Assembly (NCBI RefSeq): GCF_000379125.1
Contig: NZ_KB900626.1
Span: forward strand, 711,433 to 775,432
Direction: 5' to 3'
DNA length: 64,000 bases
DNA from: Methylosinus sp. LW4
GTDB lineage: Bacteria; Pseudomonadota; Alphaproteobacteria; Rhizobiales; Beijerinckiaceae
The notes beneath the pieces were generated by a model. It searched no databases. It saw only the letters and a program-made list of their open reading frames with translations, and was not told where the DNA came from. The position numbers and the translations under genes are program-made. Each line of letters begins with the position of its first letter. Position 1 is the stretch's first letter. This document shows, in pieces, positions 50,505 to 59,795 of this stretch.

Positions 50505-52640
50505 TCACGAGCGGTCCGGTGCTCCCTTCGTTTTTCTCGCCCGCCTGCGTCCCGGACCCGCGCCATCCGTCCCCCTCCGCTTCCGCGAGAATGGCGGCCG
50601 CAGCTTGTCCTGCACCCATGGCAGCAGGCGGATCGGGTGAGGCTGTAGATGCGCCGTCACGATCGGAATCTTCATGATGCTCGGCAGCATGTTGGCGAGC
50701 GCGATCGCGTCGCAGTAGATTTCCTCGGTCGGGGTGGCGCCCGAATGCCCCATGATGTCGCTCCGAATCTCGCTATGAATCCCCTTCTGCTTCAATGAAT
50801 TGCCGAAAGATTTGCGCATCGAATGGATGACCTTCTTGCGCTCCTTGGCGTCGGGAATGGCTTGGTGCAGCCCGTCGATCAGCTCGTCATAGAGCCGATC
50901 GCCCAGAGGTGACGAGGATGTCGGCGATTTGAGATCGGGGAAGACCATCTCATAGCCGAGTGCTCTCACGGCCGCGACATAATCGAGAAAGCCGAGGCGG
51001 ATGAGCTCCGGGTGCAGAACGACCGAGCGTTCGGAATACAGATTTTTGATGCGCCGAATTTCGCTCGTTCTGATCTTTATATAGTGGAGGCGTTGTAACT
51101 TGCCGTCGATCACCGTGTCGACGTAGGCCACGTCACGGACGGAGAGGCCGCAGATCTCCTCGCGCCGCGCTCCGGTGTAGTGGAGCATGAGCGTCGCGAA
51201 ATACAGCGCGCGGTGAAAGACGTGCGGGCCTGGGATCAATATCTCGTCGTCTTTCCAACCGGCGCAGCCGATAAAGAAGGCGAGGCGGAAGATGGCGCCG
51301 GCGTCGGCTTCGGTCAGGAGTCCACGCTTCTTGCGCCCGCGTTCCGTGGACTTGCGACGCATCAGCGTCATGTCGATGTCCCGGTCGAGCTTGTGGCCGC
51401 GGCTTCGAATATGGGCGAGGACTTGGCCCAGAAATGAAAAATGCCGATTGACGGTTCCGGCGACCAAGCCGCGCTCCGATGGCGGCTTGGCCGCGCCGAT
51501 CGCGCGAAGCTGGTCGAGCGTCCTGTGATTGTCTCGCGGGCTGCGGCCGTAGCTCTTGGCGACAGCGCCGAAGAGGTCGTCGAGATCGCCCAGGTGCTTC
51601 TGGTGGATGTCTTCGAACTCGACGACGCCCTGCTCGAGGAGGAGCCTCGCGAAAAGCCGCGAAATCTGACGCACCTGACGCTGGGATTTCGTGTCCCAGG
51701 CCTTGGCGTCCGCATTCTTCTGGATGACCCCCTCGGCGAGCACGACGAATGGATGCTCGTCGAGCGACAACGGCTTCGTTCGCGCCGCCTTGGCGGGACT
51801 CGGCGTGGGCGCGGGGTCGGCAGACGGCGGCGCATGTTCGTTTCGGGCGCCTTCGACCGTCGCGGTCGCTTCTCGAGGGACGACAATCGGGGATGAGGCG
51901 AGGGGCGCAACGACGGGCCTCGTCTCGGCGTGACCGACCGAGTCGTGGGGCGCCTTGGCGTGATCCTTCAGAATGTCGGCGATGGTCTTCTCGATCTCGA
52001 CGCGCACGCCGTCATGCCGGCGCTCCGACTGAAAATTCGCCTCGGCGAAGGCCCGGTAGACCGTCTCCTGCGCGAGCGCGAGATTCATCGGATTGGGCTC
52101 GCCGCCGACCTCCGCGACGAGCGTCGCGAGCCGCTCCTGCTTTTCGGCGGAGACGTTTTGGCGCTGCATGAGATCGAGCATGAAGGCGATCTCGGCGATC
52201 TCGTCCGGCCTCATGCCCTGCGCCGCCATTTGCGCGGCGGAGCGCTCGTCGACGGCGGCGGCGCGTCCGCGCGTCTCGAGCAGGCGATAGACGTGCCCCA
52301 TCACGCGCTCGCTGCGGCGGCTTTTCTCGGGATCGAAATCGTTCTCCGTGCGTTCGCGCGCCGCCACGGCCTCGAGCTTGTCGAGGTGCTGCGTGAAGAC
52401 GATGCGGAACACCTTCTGAATTTGCTGCTGTGAGAGGCGACTGGTCATGGCGGCCGGAAAGAAACAACGATCGGCGAGCGCGGAAATCTGGCCGGCGAGG
52501 AAGCGCGCTCTCCCGGGGTTGCTGGTGCGCAGGCCGAGAATCAGCGTCGCAGAATTTCTCGATTCGGCAAGCGCCGATGGCAGTCGCCGCCGCCAATAAT
52601 AGAACGCTCCGCGACGCACGACATGGGGTATGGCGGGCAC
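50505..52640 (-). CDS. DUF6538-type tyrosine recombinase (island integrase, second copy)
   Basis: A 711-residue protein with a GTG start at 52640 after GGAGATTTTC; the start is chosen because the paralogue at 4754-6775 begins at the same point (AIPHVVRRGAFYYWRRR). After a long variable middle with a Pro/Ala linker (about 240-290), the catalytic domain has Arg in TGARREEICG (about 491), Lys in IRRIKNLYSERSVVLHP, HxxR in IHSMRKSFGN (about 607-610), His in IMGHSGA (about 630) and Tyr in TEEIYCDA (about 641). It ends 98 bp from the tRNA-Gln 3' end, the usual site of an island integrase, and should catalyse integration and excision at the 18-bp core. Confidence 0.93.
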   Translation of the reverse strand: MPAIPHVVRRGAFYYWRRRLPSALAESRNSATLILGLRTSNPGRARFLAGQISALADRCFFPAAMTSRLSQQQIQKVFRIVFTQHLDKLEAVAARERTENDFDPEKSRRSERVMGHVYRLLETRGRAAAVDERSAAQMAAQGMRPDEIAEIAFMLDLMQRQNVSAEKQERLATLVAEVGGEPNPMNLALAQETVYRAFAEANFQSERRHDGVRVEIEKTIADILKDHAKAPHDSVGHAETRPVVAPLASSPIVVPREATATVEGARNEHAPPSADPAPTPSPAKAARTKPLSLDEHPFVVLAEGVIQKNADAKAWDTKSQRQVRQISRLFARLLLEQGVVEFEDIHQKHLGDLDDLFGAVAKSYGRSPRDNHRTLDQLRAIGAAKPPSERGLVAGTVNRHFSFLGQVLAHIRSRGHKLDRDIDMTLMRRKSTERGRKKRGLLTEADAGAIFRLAFFIGCAGWKDDEILIPGPHVFHRALYFATLMLHYTGARREEICGLSVRDVAYVDTVIDGKLQRLHYIKIRTSEIRRIKNLYSERSVVLHPELIRLGFLDYVAAVRALGYEMVFPDLKSPTSSSPLGDRLYDELIDGLHQAIPDAKERKKVIHSMRKSFGNSLKQKGIHSEIRSDIMGHSGATPTEEIYCDAIALANMLPSIMKIPIVTAHLQPHPIRLLPWVQDKLRPPFSRKRRGTDGAGPGRRRARKTKGAPDRS

Positions 52641-52688
52641 GAAAATCTCCGTGGTGTACCAGCCATGTGTCACACGGATGTGGAAACG

Positions 52689-52755
52689 CGCCCCAGCTGA
52701 GGCGACTTTCTAGCGATTCCAATGATTTGCGGAATTCTGGCTGGGGCGGGAGGAT
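52689..52755. other. Right attachment site at the tRNA-Gln 3' end, with inverted arm
   Basis: The 18-bp core TGGCTGGGGCGGGAGGAT (52738-52755) is the tRNA-Gln 3' end and is repeated at 6871-6888. CGCCCCAGC at 52689-52697 is an inverted copy of part of the core, 42 bp away, on the integrase side. The core leaves the tRNA gene intact, so it is the tRNA-proximal junction. Confidence 0.85.
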
Positions 52756-52812
52756 TCGAACCTCCGTATGGCGGAATCAAAATCCGCTGCCTTACCACTT
52801 GGCGACGCCCCA
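52738..52812 (-). tRNA. tRNA-Gln (anticodon TTG), intact, CCA encoded
   Basis: Read on the minus strand the gene begins TGGGGCGTCGCCAAGTGGTA and ends CGCCCCAG plus CCA. The 7-bp acceptor stem TGGGGCG/CGCCCCA is perfect, the T arm is GGAGGTTCGAATCCTCC, and the anticodon stem-loop carries ATTTTGAT, giving anticodon TTG for glutamine. Total 75 nt including the encoded CCA. It is the integration site of the island to its left. Confidence 0.96.
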
Positions 52813-52891
52813 ATGCGCCGACCGGCCGAGTCGCCGGGCGGCGGCTATCCCATAATGCCCCGGCGTCGCCTCCGCAACCGTCTCGCGCGCT

Positions 52892-54382
52892 TCAGTCCCA
52901 GGCGCGCAGCGGGGTGAAGCGGGCGAATTTCTTCGATTGGTGGCGATCCATGCGGGCCAGCACGTCGCGCAGGAATGTCACCGCCTCGGCGAGAAACGGC
53001 CCCTTGTTCAGCATCACGCATTCGGCGCGCTGCGCCATGGCGGCGTCCGTGGTCTCGGCCCGGCTCGGCGCGCCGTCCTTGATGAATTGGTCGAGCACCT
53101 GCGTCGCCCAGATCACCGGCACATGGGCGGCCTCGCAGAGCCAGAGAATCTCCTCCTGCATTTCGGAGAGGCGGGCGAAGCCGAGCTCGACCGCGAGATC
53201 GCCGCGGGCGATCATCACCGCCGTCGGATGATGCTGCGCTGAGCGCAGAATGAGCCGCGGCAGATTGCGCACGGCGAGCGGCGTTTCGATCTTCAGCACG
53301 ATCGTCTGCTTGGGCAGAGCGCCGCGGCGCGCGGCGAGATGGTCCTGCAGGAGATCGACGTCGGCCGTCTCCTGCACGAAGGAGAAGCCGACGAGATCGG
53401 CCTCGGCGGCGACGAAATCGAGATCACGAAAATCTTTCGGCGTCAGCGGCGGGAGGCGCAGATCGGTCGTGGGGAAATTGAGGCCCTTCTCGACCTTCAG
53501 CCGCTCGCCCTTGCCGCGGGCGCTGAACACTTCCAGCTCCACGGCGCCGGCGCTCGCGCCGACGACGCGCGCGCCGATCTTCCCGTCGTTGATCCACACT
53601 TCCGCGCCCGGCGCGAGCTGGCCGATCGTCTCGGGAAAGGACGGCTGGATGGCGACAGGCCCGGCGGCGCGCGGATCGAGCGCCGCGACCATGGCGAAGC
53701 GGTCGCCGCGATAGAGGCGCAGCTTCTCGGGCGCGCGCAATTGCTCGATCCGGCACTTCGGTCCGGCGAGGTCCATCAGCACGCGGCAATTGCGGCCGAG
53801 CGCGCGCTCGCTGGCGCGTATGTTGCCGATCATCGCTTTCCAGGCGGCGGCGTCGTCATGCGCGCAATTTATGCGCGCGCAGCCCATGCCGGCCTCCATC
53901 AGGCGGCGGATCAGCTCGGGCTCGCTCGCCGCCTCGCTCGGCAGCGTGACCATCACGACGGCGTGCGGCGTCGTGGGGACGGCGCCGAAAATCAAATCGC
54001 GCGCGGCGCTCAGAGCGTCCTCGCCAGCGCGCATGGCGGCCGGGGTAGGGTAGGGGGCGTCCGCCTCGCCGCAGAGCCGCCGCAGCGTCGCCAGAAGCGC
54101 ATCCAGCGCCTCCATCACCTTGGCCTCGCTGCGGCCGAGCGAGGAGAGGCCGAAAGCCGAGAGGCGCGCTTGCAGATCGCTGAGATCGCGGCGGCGCAGG
54201 GCGAGATAATGGGCGAGATTTTCCGCGGCCGGCGCGAATTCTGTCGAAAACGGCCCGCCCCAGCTCGCGATGAGCGCATAGCCGTCGGCGTCGACCTCCT
54301 CGCGCAAGCGCGACAGGGCGGTCAGCAATTCTCGGAGATCGGCGCGAGCCTCGCTCGCCGGCCTGAATTCGGCGTCCTTCAT
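52892..54382 (-). CDS. Atypical pyruvate kinase family protein
   Basis: A 496-residue protein from ATG 54382; a GTG at 54469 overlapping the rpe stop is a possible longer start. The first 150 residues are an extra helical domain (LSRLREEVDADGYALIASWGGPFS; NLAHYLALRRRDLSDLQARLSAFGLSSLGRSEAKVMEALD). The pyruvate kinase barrel follows: MVTLPSEAASEPELIRRLMEAGMGCARINCAH, MDLAGPKCRIEQL, VWINDGKIGARV (B domain), VLKIETPLAVRNLPRLI (catalytic Lys/Glu) and VMIARGDLAVELGF. The C-terminal allosteric domain of standard enzymes is missing. It should make pyruvate from phosphoenolpyruvate, or a related reaction. It is the last gene of the prk-tkt-fba-rpe run. Confidence 0.82.
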   Translation of the reverse strand: MKDAEFRPASEARADLRELLTALSRLREEVDADGYALIASWGGPFSTEFAPAAENLAHYLALRRRDLSDLQARLSAFGLSSLGRSEAKVMEALDALLATLRRLCGEADAPYPTPAAMRAGEDALSAARDLIFGAVPTTPHAVVMVTLPSEAASEPELIRRLMEAGMGCARINCAHDDAAAWKAMIGNIRASERALGRNCRVLMDLAGPKCRIEQLRAPEKLRLYRGDRFAMVAALDPRAAGPVAIQPSFPETIGQLAPGAEVWINDGKIGARVVGASAGAVELEVFSARGKGERLKVEKGLNFPTTDLRLPPLTPKDFRDLDFVAAEADLVGFSFVQETADVDLLQDHLAARRGALPKQTIVLKIETPLAVRNLPRLILRSAQHHPTAVMIARGDLAVELGFARLSEMQEEILWLCEAAHVPVIWATQVLDQFIKDGAPSRAETTDAAMAQRAECVMLNKGPFLAEAVTFLRDVLARMDRHQSKKFARFTPLRAWD

Positions 54383-54465
54383 TCGGGTGACGTCCACTCG
54401 CCGCGGGGGCTGAAGCTTTCTCCCTACATTGTGACGCTTTCGCAACGCTTCTGCGCGGCGCGCCG

Positions 54466-55152
54466 TCACACGGCCAGCGCGCCGGCCGCCGCCGCCGCGC
54501 CGCGCAGGGCGGCGATGTTCTCGCGATAGGCCGCGGCGCCGGTCCCGGCGAAGACGGCGGAGCCGGCGACGAGAACATCGGCCCCGGCCTCGACGATCGC
54601 CGTCGCCGTCTGCCGCGTCACGCCGCCATCGACCTCGAGGAAGATATCACGCCGGCCGATCATCTCGCGGATGCGGCGAATCTTGTCGATCTGCGAGGGG
54701 ATGAAGCCTTGCCCGCCGAAGCCCGGATCGACGCTCATCACCAGAATGAGATCGACGTCGTCGAGCACATAATCGAGCGCGCGTTCGCTGGTGCCGGGAT
54801 TGAGCGAGACGCCGGCCTTTTTGCCGAGCGAGCGAATGAGCCGCAGCGAGCGGTGCAGATGCGCGCCGGCCTCTGCGTGCAGTGTGATGATGTCGGCGCC
54901 GGCCTCGGCGAAGGCGGCGACATAAGGGTCGACCGGCTCGATCATCAGATGCGCGTCGAAAATGCACGCGGCGTGCGGGCGCAGCGCCTTCACCACGCCG
55001 GGGCCGAAGGTGATGTTGGGCACGAAATGCCCGTCCATCACATCGAGATGAATCCAATCCGCGCCGGCGGCGACGACATCGCGCACCTCCTCGCCGAGCC
55101 GCGCGAAATCGGCGGAGAGAATGGAAGGGGCGATGATGATGTCATTCGTCAT
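54466..55152 (-). CDS. rpe: Ribulose-phosphate 3-epimerase
   Basis: A 228-residue TIM barrel from ATG 55152 (GGAG six bases upstream). All key motifs are present: [19 protein letters not shown] (residues 4-22), [19 protein letters not shown] with metal-binding His and Asp, [39 protein letters not shown] and [13 protein letters not shown]. It interconverts ribulose 5-phosphate and xylulose 5-phosphate in the Calvin or pentose phosphate cycle. It lies between fba and the pyruvate kinase gene in one orientation, with a hairpin (55184-55218) in the fba-rpe gap. Confidence 0.95.
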   Translation of the reverse strand: MTNDIIIAPSILSADFARLGEEVRDVVAAGADWIHLDVMDGHFVPNITFGPGVVKALRPHAACIFDAHLMIEPVDPYVAAFAEAGADIITLHAEAGAHLHRSLRLIRSLGKKAGVSLNPGTSERALDYVLDDVDLILVMSVDPGFGGQGFIPSQIDKIRRIREMIGRRDIFLEVDGGVTRQTATAIVEAGADVLVAGSAVFAGTGAAAYRENIAALRGAAAAAGALAV

Positions 55153-55183
55153 GCTGAACTCCATCGTTACCCGCGCGCCGAGA

Positions 55184-55218
55184 CGCTCTCCTTCTCCCAC
55201 CAGTGGAAAAGGAGAGCG
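55184..55218. repeat. Hairpin between fba and rpe, related to REP-like elements
   Basis: CGCTCTCCTT (55184-55193) pairs with AAGGAGAGCG (55209-55218) around a loop containing CTCCCACCAGTGG. The CCTTCTCCCAC start is shared with the palindromic elements at 31501 and 31659. In an operon gap it may stabilise the upstream mRNA. Confidence 0.6.
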
Positions 55219-55239
55219 CGAACCTTCTTCGGCTGCGCC

Positions 55240-56322
55240 TCACTCCGCAGCCTTGGCCCCGGCGAATTGCGGATCGAGCGCGCCGCTGGCGTAGCGCTTG
55301 GCCATATCGGCGAGCGGGATCGGCTTGATCTTGCTCGCTTGGCCCGCGGCGCCGAATTCCTCATAGCGCTGCTTGCAGACTTTGCGCATCGCCTCCTGCG
55401 CCGGCTTCAGATATTTGCGCGGGTCGAACTCGCCCTTGTTCTTCAGCAGAGTCGCGCGAATGGAGGCGGTGACGGCGATGCGGCAGTCGGTGTCGATGTT
55501 GATCTTGCGCACGCCATATTTGATGCCGCGCTGAATCTCCTCGACCGGCACGCCCCAGGTCTGCGGCATCTCGCCGCCGGCCTCGTTGAAGGCGTCCTGC
55601 AAATCCTGCGGCACGGAGGAGGAGCCGTGCATCACGAGATGCGTGTTCGGCAAGCGATTGTGAATCTCCTCGATCACATGCATCGCGAGAATGGCGCCGT
55701 CGGGCTTGCGCGAGAATTTGTAAGCGCCGTGCGAGGTGCCCATGGCGATGGCGAGAGCGTCGACCTTGGTGCGCGCGACGAAATCCACCGCCTGGCTGGG
55801 GTCGGTCAGCAGCTGGTCGTGGCTGAGCTTGCCCTCGGCGCCATGGCCGTCCTCTTTCTCGCCCTCGCCGGTCTCCAGCGAGCCGAGCACGCCGAGCTCG
55901 CCCTCGACCGAAGCGCCGACCCAATGGGCGAGATCGACGACGCGGCGCGTCACCGCGACATTGTAGTCATAGCTCGCCGGCGTCTTGCCGTCGGCCTCCA
56001 GCGAGCCGTCCATCATCACCGAGGTGAAGCCGAAGCGAATGGCGCTGGCGCAGGTGGCTTCGCTATTGCCGTGGTCCTGGTGCATGACCAGCGGAATGTC
56101 GGGATACATGATCGCCAGCGCCTCGATCATCTTGGCCAGCATCACGTCATTGGCGTAGGAGCGGGCGCCGCGGCTCGCCTGGATGATGACCGGCGCGTCG
56201 ACGGAGGCGGCGGCTTCCATCACCGCGAGGCCCTGCTCCATATTGTTGATATTGAAGGCCGGCACGCCATAGTCGTGCTCGGCGGCGTGGTCGAGCAATT
56301 GTCTCAGGGTGATGAGCGCCAT
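55240..56322 (-). CDS. fba: Class II fructose-bisphosphate aldolase (CbbA type)
   Basis: A 360-residue protein from ATG 56322, with GGAGGACACC upstream. The class II fold shows [13 protein letters not shown] (10-30), the zinc and catalytic segment [13 protein letters not shown] (His and Asp of the metal site), [30 protein letters not shown] with the zinc-ligand Glu, [12 protein letters not shown] and [12 protein letters not shown] (zinc His), then [13 protein letters not shown]. Length and the [12 protein letters not shown] insertion match the long Calvin-type class IIB enzymes. It acts on fructose 1,6-bisphosphate and, in the Calvin cycle, also on sedoheptulose 1,7-bisphosphate. It follows tkt with a 265-bp gap. 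Confidence 0.95.
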   Translation of the reverse strand: MALITLRQLLDHAAEHDYGVPAFNINNMEQGLAVMEAAASVDAPVIIQASRGARSYANDVMLAKMIEALAIMYPDIPLVMHQDHGNSEATCASAIRFGFTSVMMDGSLEADGKTPASYDYNVAVTRRVVDLAHWVGASVEGELGVLGSLETGEGEKEDGHGAEGKLSHDQLLTDPSQAVDFVARTKVDALAIAMGTSHGAYKFSRKPDGAILAMHVIEEIHNRLPNTHLVMHGSSSVPQDLQDAFNEAGGEMPQTWGVPVEEIQRGIKYGVRKINIDTDCRIAVTASIRATLLKNKGEFDPRKYLKPAQEAMRKVCKQRYEEFGAAGQASKIKPIPLADMAKRYASGALDPQFAGAKAAE

Positions 56323-56587
56323 TTGCGGTGTCCTCCCAGTGCCGGAATTCGATTAAAGTCTAAGACGGCGCCGCCAGAGCAATATGGGGGGCGCAGGCCG
56401 ATTCCGCTGATAGCGATATAGCGGAGCGCGGGCGATGTCATCACCTCCCGCGGCCGTGCGCCGAGAATTGCGGCGTCCTCTCGCGAGGGTTTCTCTTGGT
56501 CTATTCGTTCGAGCTCGAAATCGACTATTCGTTTCTGCCGGCGCGACGCCCGCGAAGCCGCGGGCGCCGTTCCGATTACGCCAATCG

Positions 56588-58588
56588 TCAGAGCAGCGCT
56601 TGCGCGGTTCCGGCGACGCCTTCGGCCGTGATGCCGAAACGGGCGTAGAGCGCATCCGCCGGCGCGCTCGCGCCGAAGCCGGTCATGCCGACGAAAGCGC
56701 CGCGCTCGCCGATCCAGCGGTCCCAGCCGAGCCGCGCGGCGGCCTCCACCGCGACGCGCGGCGCCGAGCCGAGCACGCTGGCGCGATAGGTCGGCGATTG
56801 CGTCTCGAACAGCTCCCAGCAGGGCATGGAGACGACGGCCGCGCGCACGCCCCGCGTCCACAGAAGGTCGGCGGCGGCGAGCGCGATCTGCACTTCCGAG
56901 CCGGTGGCGATGAGCGTCACATGGCGCCCGCCGCTCGGCTCGCGCAGCACATAGGCGCCGCGGGCCGTGAGATTCTCGCCGATCGGCCGCTCCAGCGTCG
57001 CCAAATTCTGGCGCGACAGGCTCAGCACGGAAGGCGTCGTCCGCGCATTGAGGGCGATTTCCCAGCTCTCCGCCGTCTCGATCGCGTCCGCCGGGCGGAA
57101 CACATAGAGATTGGGCAGGGCGCGCAGCGAGGCGAGATGCTCGATCGGCTGATGCGTCGGCCCGTCCTCGCCGAGGCCGATGGAATCATGCGTCAGCACA
57201 TAGACGACGCGTTGGCCCATCAGCGCGGAGAGGCGGATCGCGCCGCGCGCATAGTCCGAGAAGACGAGAAAGGTTCCGCCATAGGGAACGAAGCCGCCGT
57301 GCAGCGCTATGCCGTTCATCGCGGCGGCCATGCCATGCTCGCGCACGCCATAGTGAATGTAGCGGCCAGCGAAATTCTCTGCCGAGACGGAGCCGAGCCC
57401 TTTGGTGATGGTGAAGTTGGAGTGGGTGAGATCGGCGGAGCCGCCGATCGTGGCGTCGGTCGCGGCGTTGATGACGCCGAGCACGGTCTCGGAGGATTTG
57501 CGCGTCGCCACCTTGGGCCGCTCGGTGGCGAAGCTCTCGCGCAGCGCGCGCAGCGACGCGGCCACGGCGCCGGAGACGTCGCCCTTCAGAAAATTCTCGA
57601 ATTGGTCGCGCTTGGGCGAGGCGGCGAGGCGCTGCTCCCAGGCGAGCCTTTCGCTCTCGCCGCGGCGGCCGGCGGCGCGCCATGCCTCCAGCGTCTCCGC
57701 CGGAATCTCGAAAGGCTCATAGGGCCAGCCGAGTTCGGCGCGGGCGAGCTCGATCTCCGATGCGCCGAGCGGCGCGCCGTGAACCGTCTCCTTGCCCTGC
57801 TTGCCCGGCGAGCCATAGCCGATGACGCTGCGGCAGGCGATCAGCGACGGGCGCGCGTCCTGCTGCGCGGCGGCGAGCGCGGCGGCGATCTCCGCCGGCG
57901 CATGGCCGTCCACGCGCTGCACATGCCAGCCGGCGGCGGCGAAACGCGCCAGCTGATCGGTGGAGGTGGAGAGCGTCGTCGGCCCGTCGATGGATATGCC
58001 ATTGTCGTCCCACAGAACGATCAGCCGGCCGAGCTTCAAATGGCCCGCGAGGTCGATCGCCTCATGGCTGACGCCTTCCATCAGGCAGCCGTCGCCGGCG
58101 ATGACATAGGTGCGATGGTCGACGATCTCGTCGCCGAAACGCGCCGCCTGCAGCCGCTCGGCGATGGCGAGGCCGACGGCGGTGGCGAGGCCCTGGCCGA
58201 GCGGGCCGGTCGTCGTCTCGACGCCGACGGTGTGGCCGAACTCGGGATGGCCGGGGGTCTTGGAGTCGAGCTGGCGGAAGCTTTTCAGATCGTCGATCGT
58301 AACGCCCGGATAGCCGAGCAGATAGACGAGCGCATAGAGCAGCATGGAGCCATGTCCCGCCGACAGCACGAAGCGGTCGCGGTCCGCCCAGTCCGGCGCC
58401 GAGGCGTCGAATTTCACGAACTGACGAAACAGCACCGCGGCGACGTCGGCCATGCCCATGGGCATGCCGGGATGGCCGGATTTGGCCTTCTCCACCGCGT
58501 CCATCGCCAGCGCGCGAATGGCGTTGGCGGCGCGGCGCTCGTCCTCGGCCGCGGCGACTTCGGCGACAGTCTCCAAAACATTCGACAT
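56588..58588 (-). CDS. tkt: Transketolase
   Basis: A 666-residue protein; ATG 58588 is chosen over the GTG at 58615, which overlaps the prk end, because GAGGAA precedes the ATG. The sequence shows the full transketolase set: [23 protein letters not shown] (substrate His), [40 protein letters not shown] (His), [17 protein letters not shown] with the thiamine-diphosphate GDG...N-like motif, GSADLTHSN, and [25 protein letters not shown]. It moves two-carbon units between sugar phosphates in the Calvin and pentose phosphate cycles. Same strand and order as prk upstream and fba downstream. Confidence 0.96.
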   Translation of the reverse strand: MSNVLETVAEVAAAEDERRAANAIRALAMDAVEKAKSGHPGMPMGMADVAAVLFRQFVKFDASAPDWADRDRFVLSAGHGSMLLYALVYLLGYPGVTIDDLKSFRQLDSKTPGHPEFGHTVGVETTTGPLGQGLATAVGLAIAERLQAARFGDEIVDHRTYVIAGDGCLMEGVSHEAIDLAGHLKLGRLIVLWDDNGISIDGPTTLSTSTDQLARFAAAGWHVQRVDGHAPAEIAAALAAAQQDARPSLIACRSVIGYGSPGKQGKETVHGAPLGASEIELARAELGWPYEPFEIPAETLEAWRAAGRRGESERLAWEQRLAASPKRDQFENFLKGDVSGAVAASLRALRESFATERPKVATRKSSETVLGVINAATDATIGGSADLTHSNFTITKGLGSVSAENFAGRYIHYGVREHGMAAAMNGIALHGGFVPYGGTFLVFSDYARGAIRLSALMGQRVVYVLTHDSIGLGEDGPTHQPIEHLASLRALPNLYVFRPADAIETAESWEIALNARTTPSVLSLSRQNLATLERPIGENLTARGAYVLREPSGGRHVTLIATGSEVQIALAAADLLWTRGVRAAVVSMPCWELFETQSPTYRASVLGSAPRVAVEAAARLGWDRWIGERGAFVGMTGFGASAPADALYARFGITAEGVAGTAQALL

Positions 58589-58601
58589 CGGGTTCGTTTC
58601 C

Positions 58602-59477
58602 TCAGGCTTCGCCACGTTTGCGTTTCATCAGCTCCAATATCCGCGGCGTGAGTATGAGCTGCATGGCGAGATCGAGCTTATTGCCCGGAATGACGATGGA
58701 ATTGGCGCGCGACATCCAGCTGCCGGCGATCATCGTCACGAGATAGGGGAAATCGACGCCGCGCGGATCGCGAAAGCGGATGACGACGATCGATTCGTCC
58801 GGGCTCGGAATGGAGCGCGCGACGAAGGGATTGGAGGTGTCCACCGTCGCGGCGCGCTGGAAGTTGATGTCCGTCTCCGAGAATTGCGGGCAGATGTAAT
58901 ACACATAATCGTGCATCCGGCGCAGGATCGTCTCGGTGACGGCCTCGGTGGTGTAGCCGCGCGTGTTGCGGTCGCGATGGAGCTTTTGCGTCCATTCCAG
59001 ATTGATGACCGGCACGACGCCGATCTTCAGATCGGCGTAGCGCGCGACATTGACGTCCTCCGTCACCACGGCGCCGTGCAGACCTTCGTAAAAAAGAAGG
59101 TCGGTATTGGCGGGCAGCTCGCGCCAGGGCGTGAATGTGCCGGGCGGCGAGGCGAGCACGGCGCCCTCGTTCGCGTCATGGACATAATGGCGATATTGCC
59201 CGCTTCCGGTCTCGCCATATTCCTTGAACAGATTCTCGAGCTCGCCGAGCAGATTGGCCTCTGGGCCGAAATGGCTGAAATGGGCGTTGCCCTGCGCCTG
59301 AGCCTCGCTCATGGCGGCTTTCATCTGGTCGCGGTCGAAGCGATGGAAGGAATCGCCTTCCACATAGGCGACCTCCACCTTCTCGCGGCGGAAAATCTGC
59401 TCGAAAGTCTGCTTGACCGAGCTGGTGCCGGCGCCGGACGAGCCGGTGATCGAGATGATCGGATGCTTGATCGACAT
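58602..59477 (-). CDS. prk: Phosphoribulokinase (proteobacterial, octameric type)
   Basis: A 291-residue protein from ATG 59477. The P-loop is [13 protein letters not shown] (about residues 11-23), where the usual GKS/T is GTS, as in proteobacterial phosphoribulokinases. [18 protein letters not shown] (substrate Asp and catalytic region), [24 protein letters not shown] (Walker B-like) and [19 protein letters not shown] follow. It converts ribulose 5-phosphate to ribulose 1,5-bisphosphate. It is first of the prk-tkt-fba-rpe-pyk set and divergent from an adenosine kinase gene. No Rubisco gene is in the window; as I recall, phosphoribulokinase in Methylobacterium supplies ribulose bisphosphate as a regulatory signal for the serine cycle. 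Confidence 0.96.
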   Translation of the reverse strand: MSIKHPIISITGSSGAGTSSVKQTFEQIFRREKVEVAYVEGDSFHRFDRDQMKAAMSEAQAQGNAHFSHFGPEANLLGELENLFKEYGETGSGQYRHYVHDANEGAVLASPPGTFTPWRELPANTDLLFYEGLHGAVVTEDVNVARYADLKIGVVPVINLEWTQKLHRDRNTRGYTTEAVTETILRRMHDYVYYICPQFSETDINFQRAATVDTSNPFVARSIPSPDESIVVIRFRDPRGVDFPYLVTMIAGSWMSRANSIVIPGNKLDLAMQLILTPRILELMKRKRGEA

Positions 59478-59795
59478 GACGACGCTCACCGCGGGCCGGA
59501 ACGGGACGCGCGAGCCGGAAGGCCGCGCTGCAATTCTCCTACAAGAAAAGCCGGGCGTTTGCTCGGCCCGCGCAAAAAAAATCTCGAACGCCGCCGCGCG
59601 CCGCCCGCCAGGGCGGAGCATGTTCTAAATTATTGTTGTTTTTCAAAATGTTGTTGTCTTGTCTCGGCGCCCTGGCCTGGCCTTGTCCTCGGCGGTGGTC
59701 CGGCGCCTTCCCGGCGCGATCGGTTGACGTCGCGGCCGGCTCGATTAGAGAGGGCCGTCCGGCGCTCGCGCCAAAGTTCTGAAGCAGGTGATTTC
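59478..59795. promoter_or_regulatory. Divergent control region between prk and the adenosine kinase gene
   Basis: 318 bp with an AT-rich centre (about 59625-59665) in GC-rich surroundings. It contains TTGTTGTTTTTC and TTGTTGTCTTG repeats, where promoters for both directions probably lie. A LysR-type regulator site (T-N11-A) is to be expected upstream of a prk operon; several loose matches exist but none is clear enough to name. Confidence 0.4.

Noticed and set aside
54709..58651. Long plus-strand ORFs opposite rpe, fba and tkt
   Set aside because: They are antisense shadows of three well-conserved metabolic genes.
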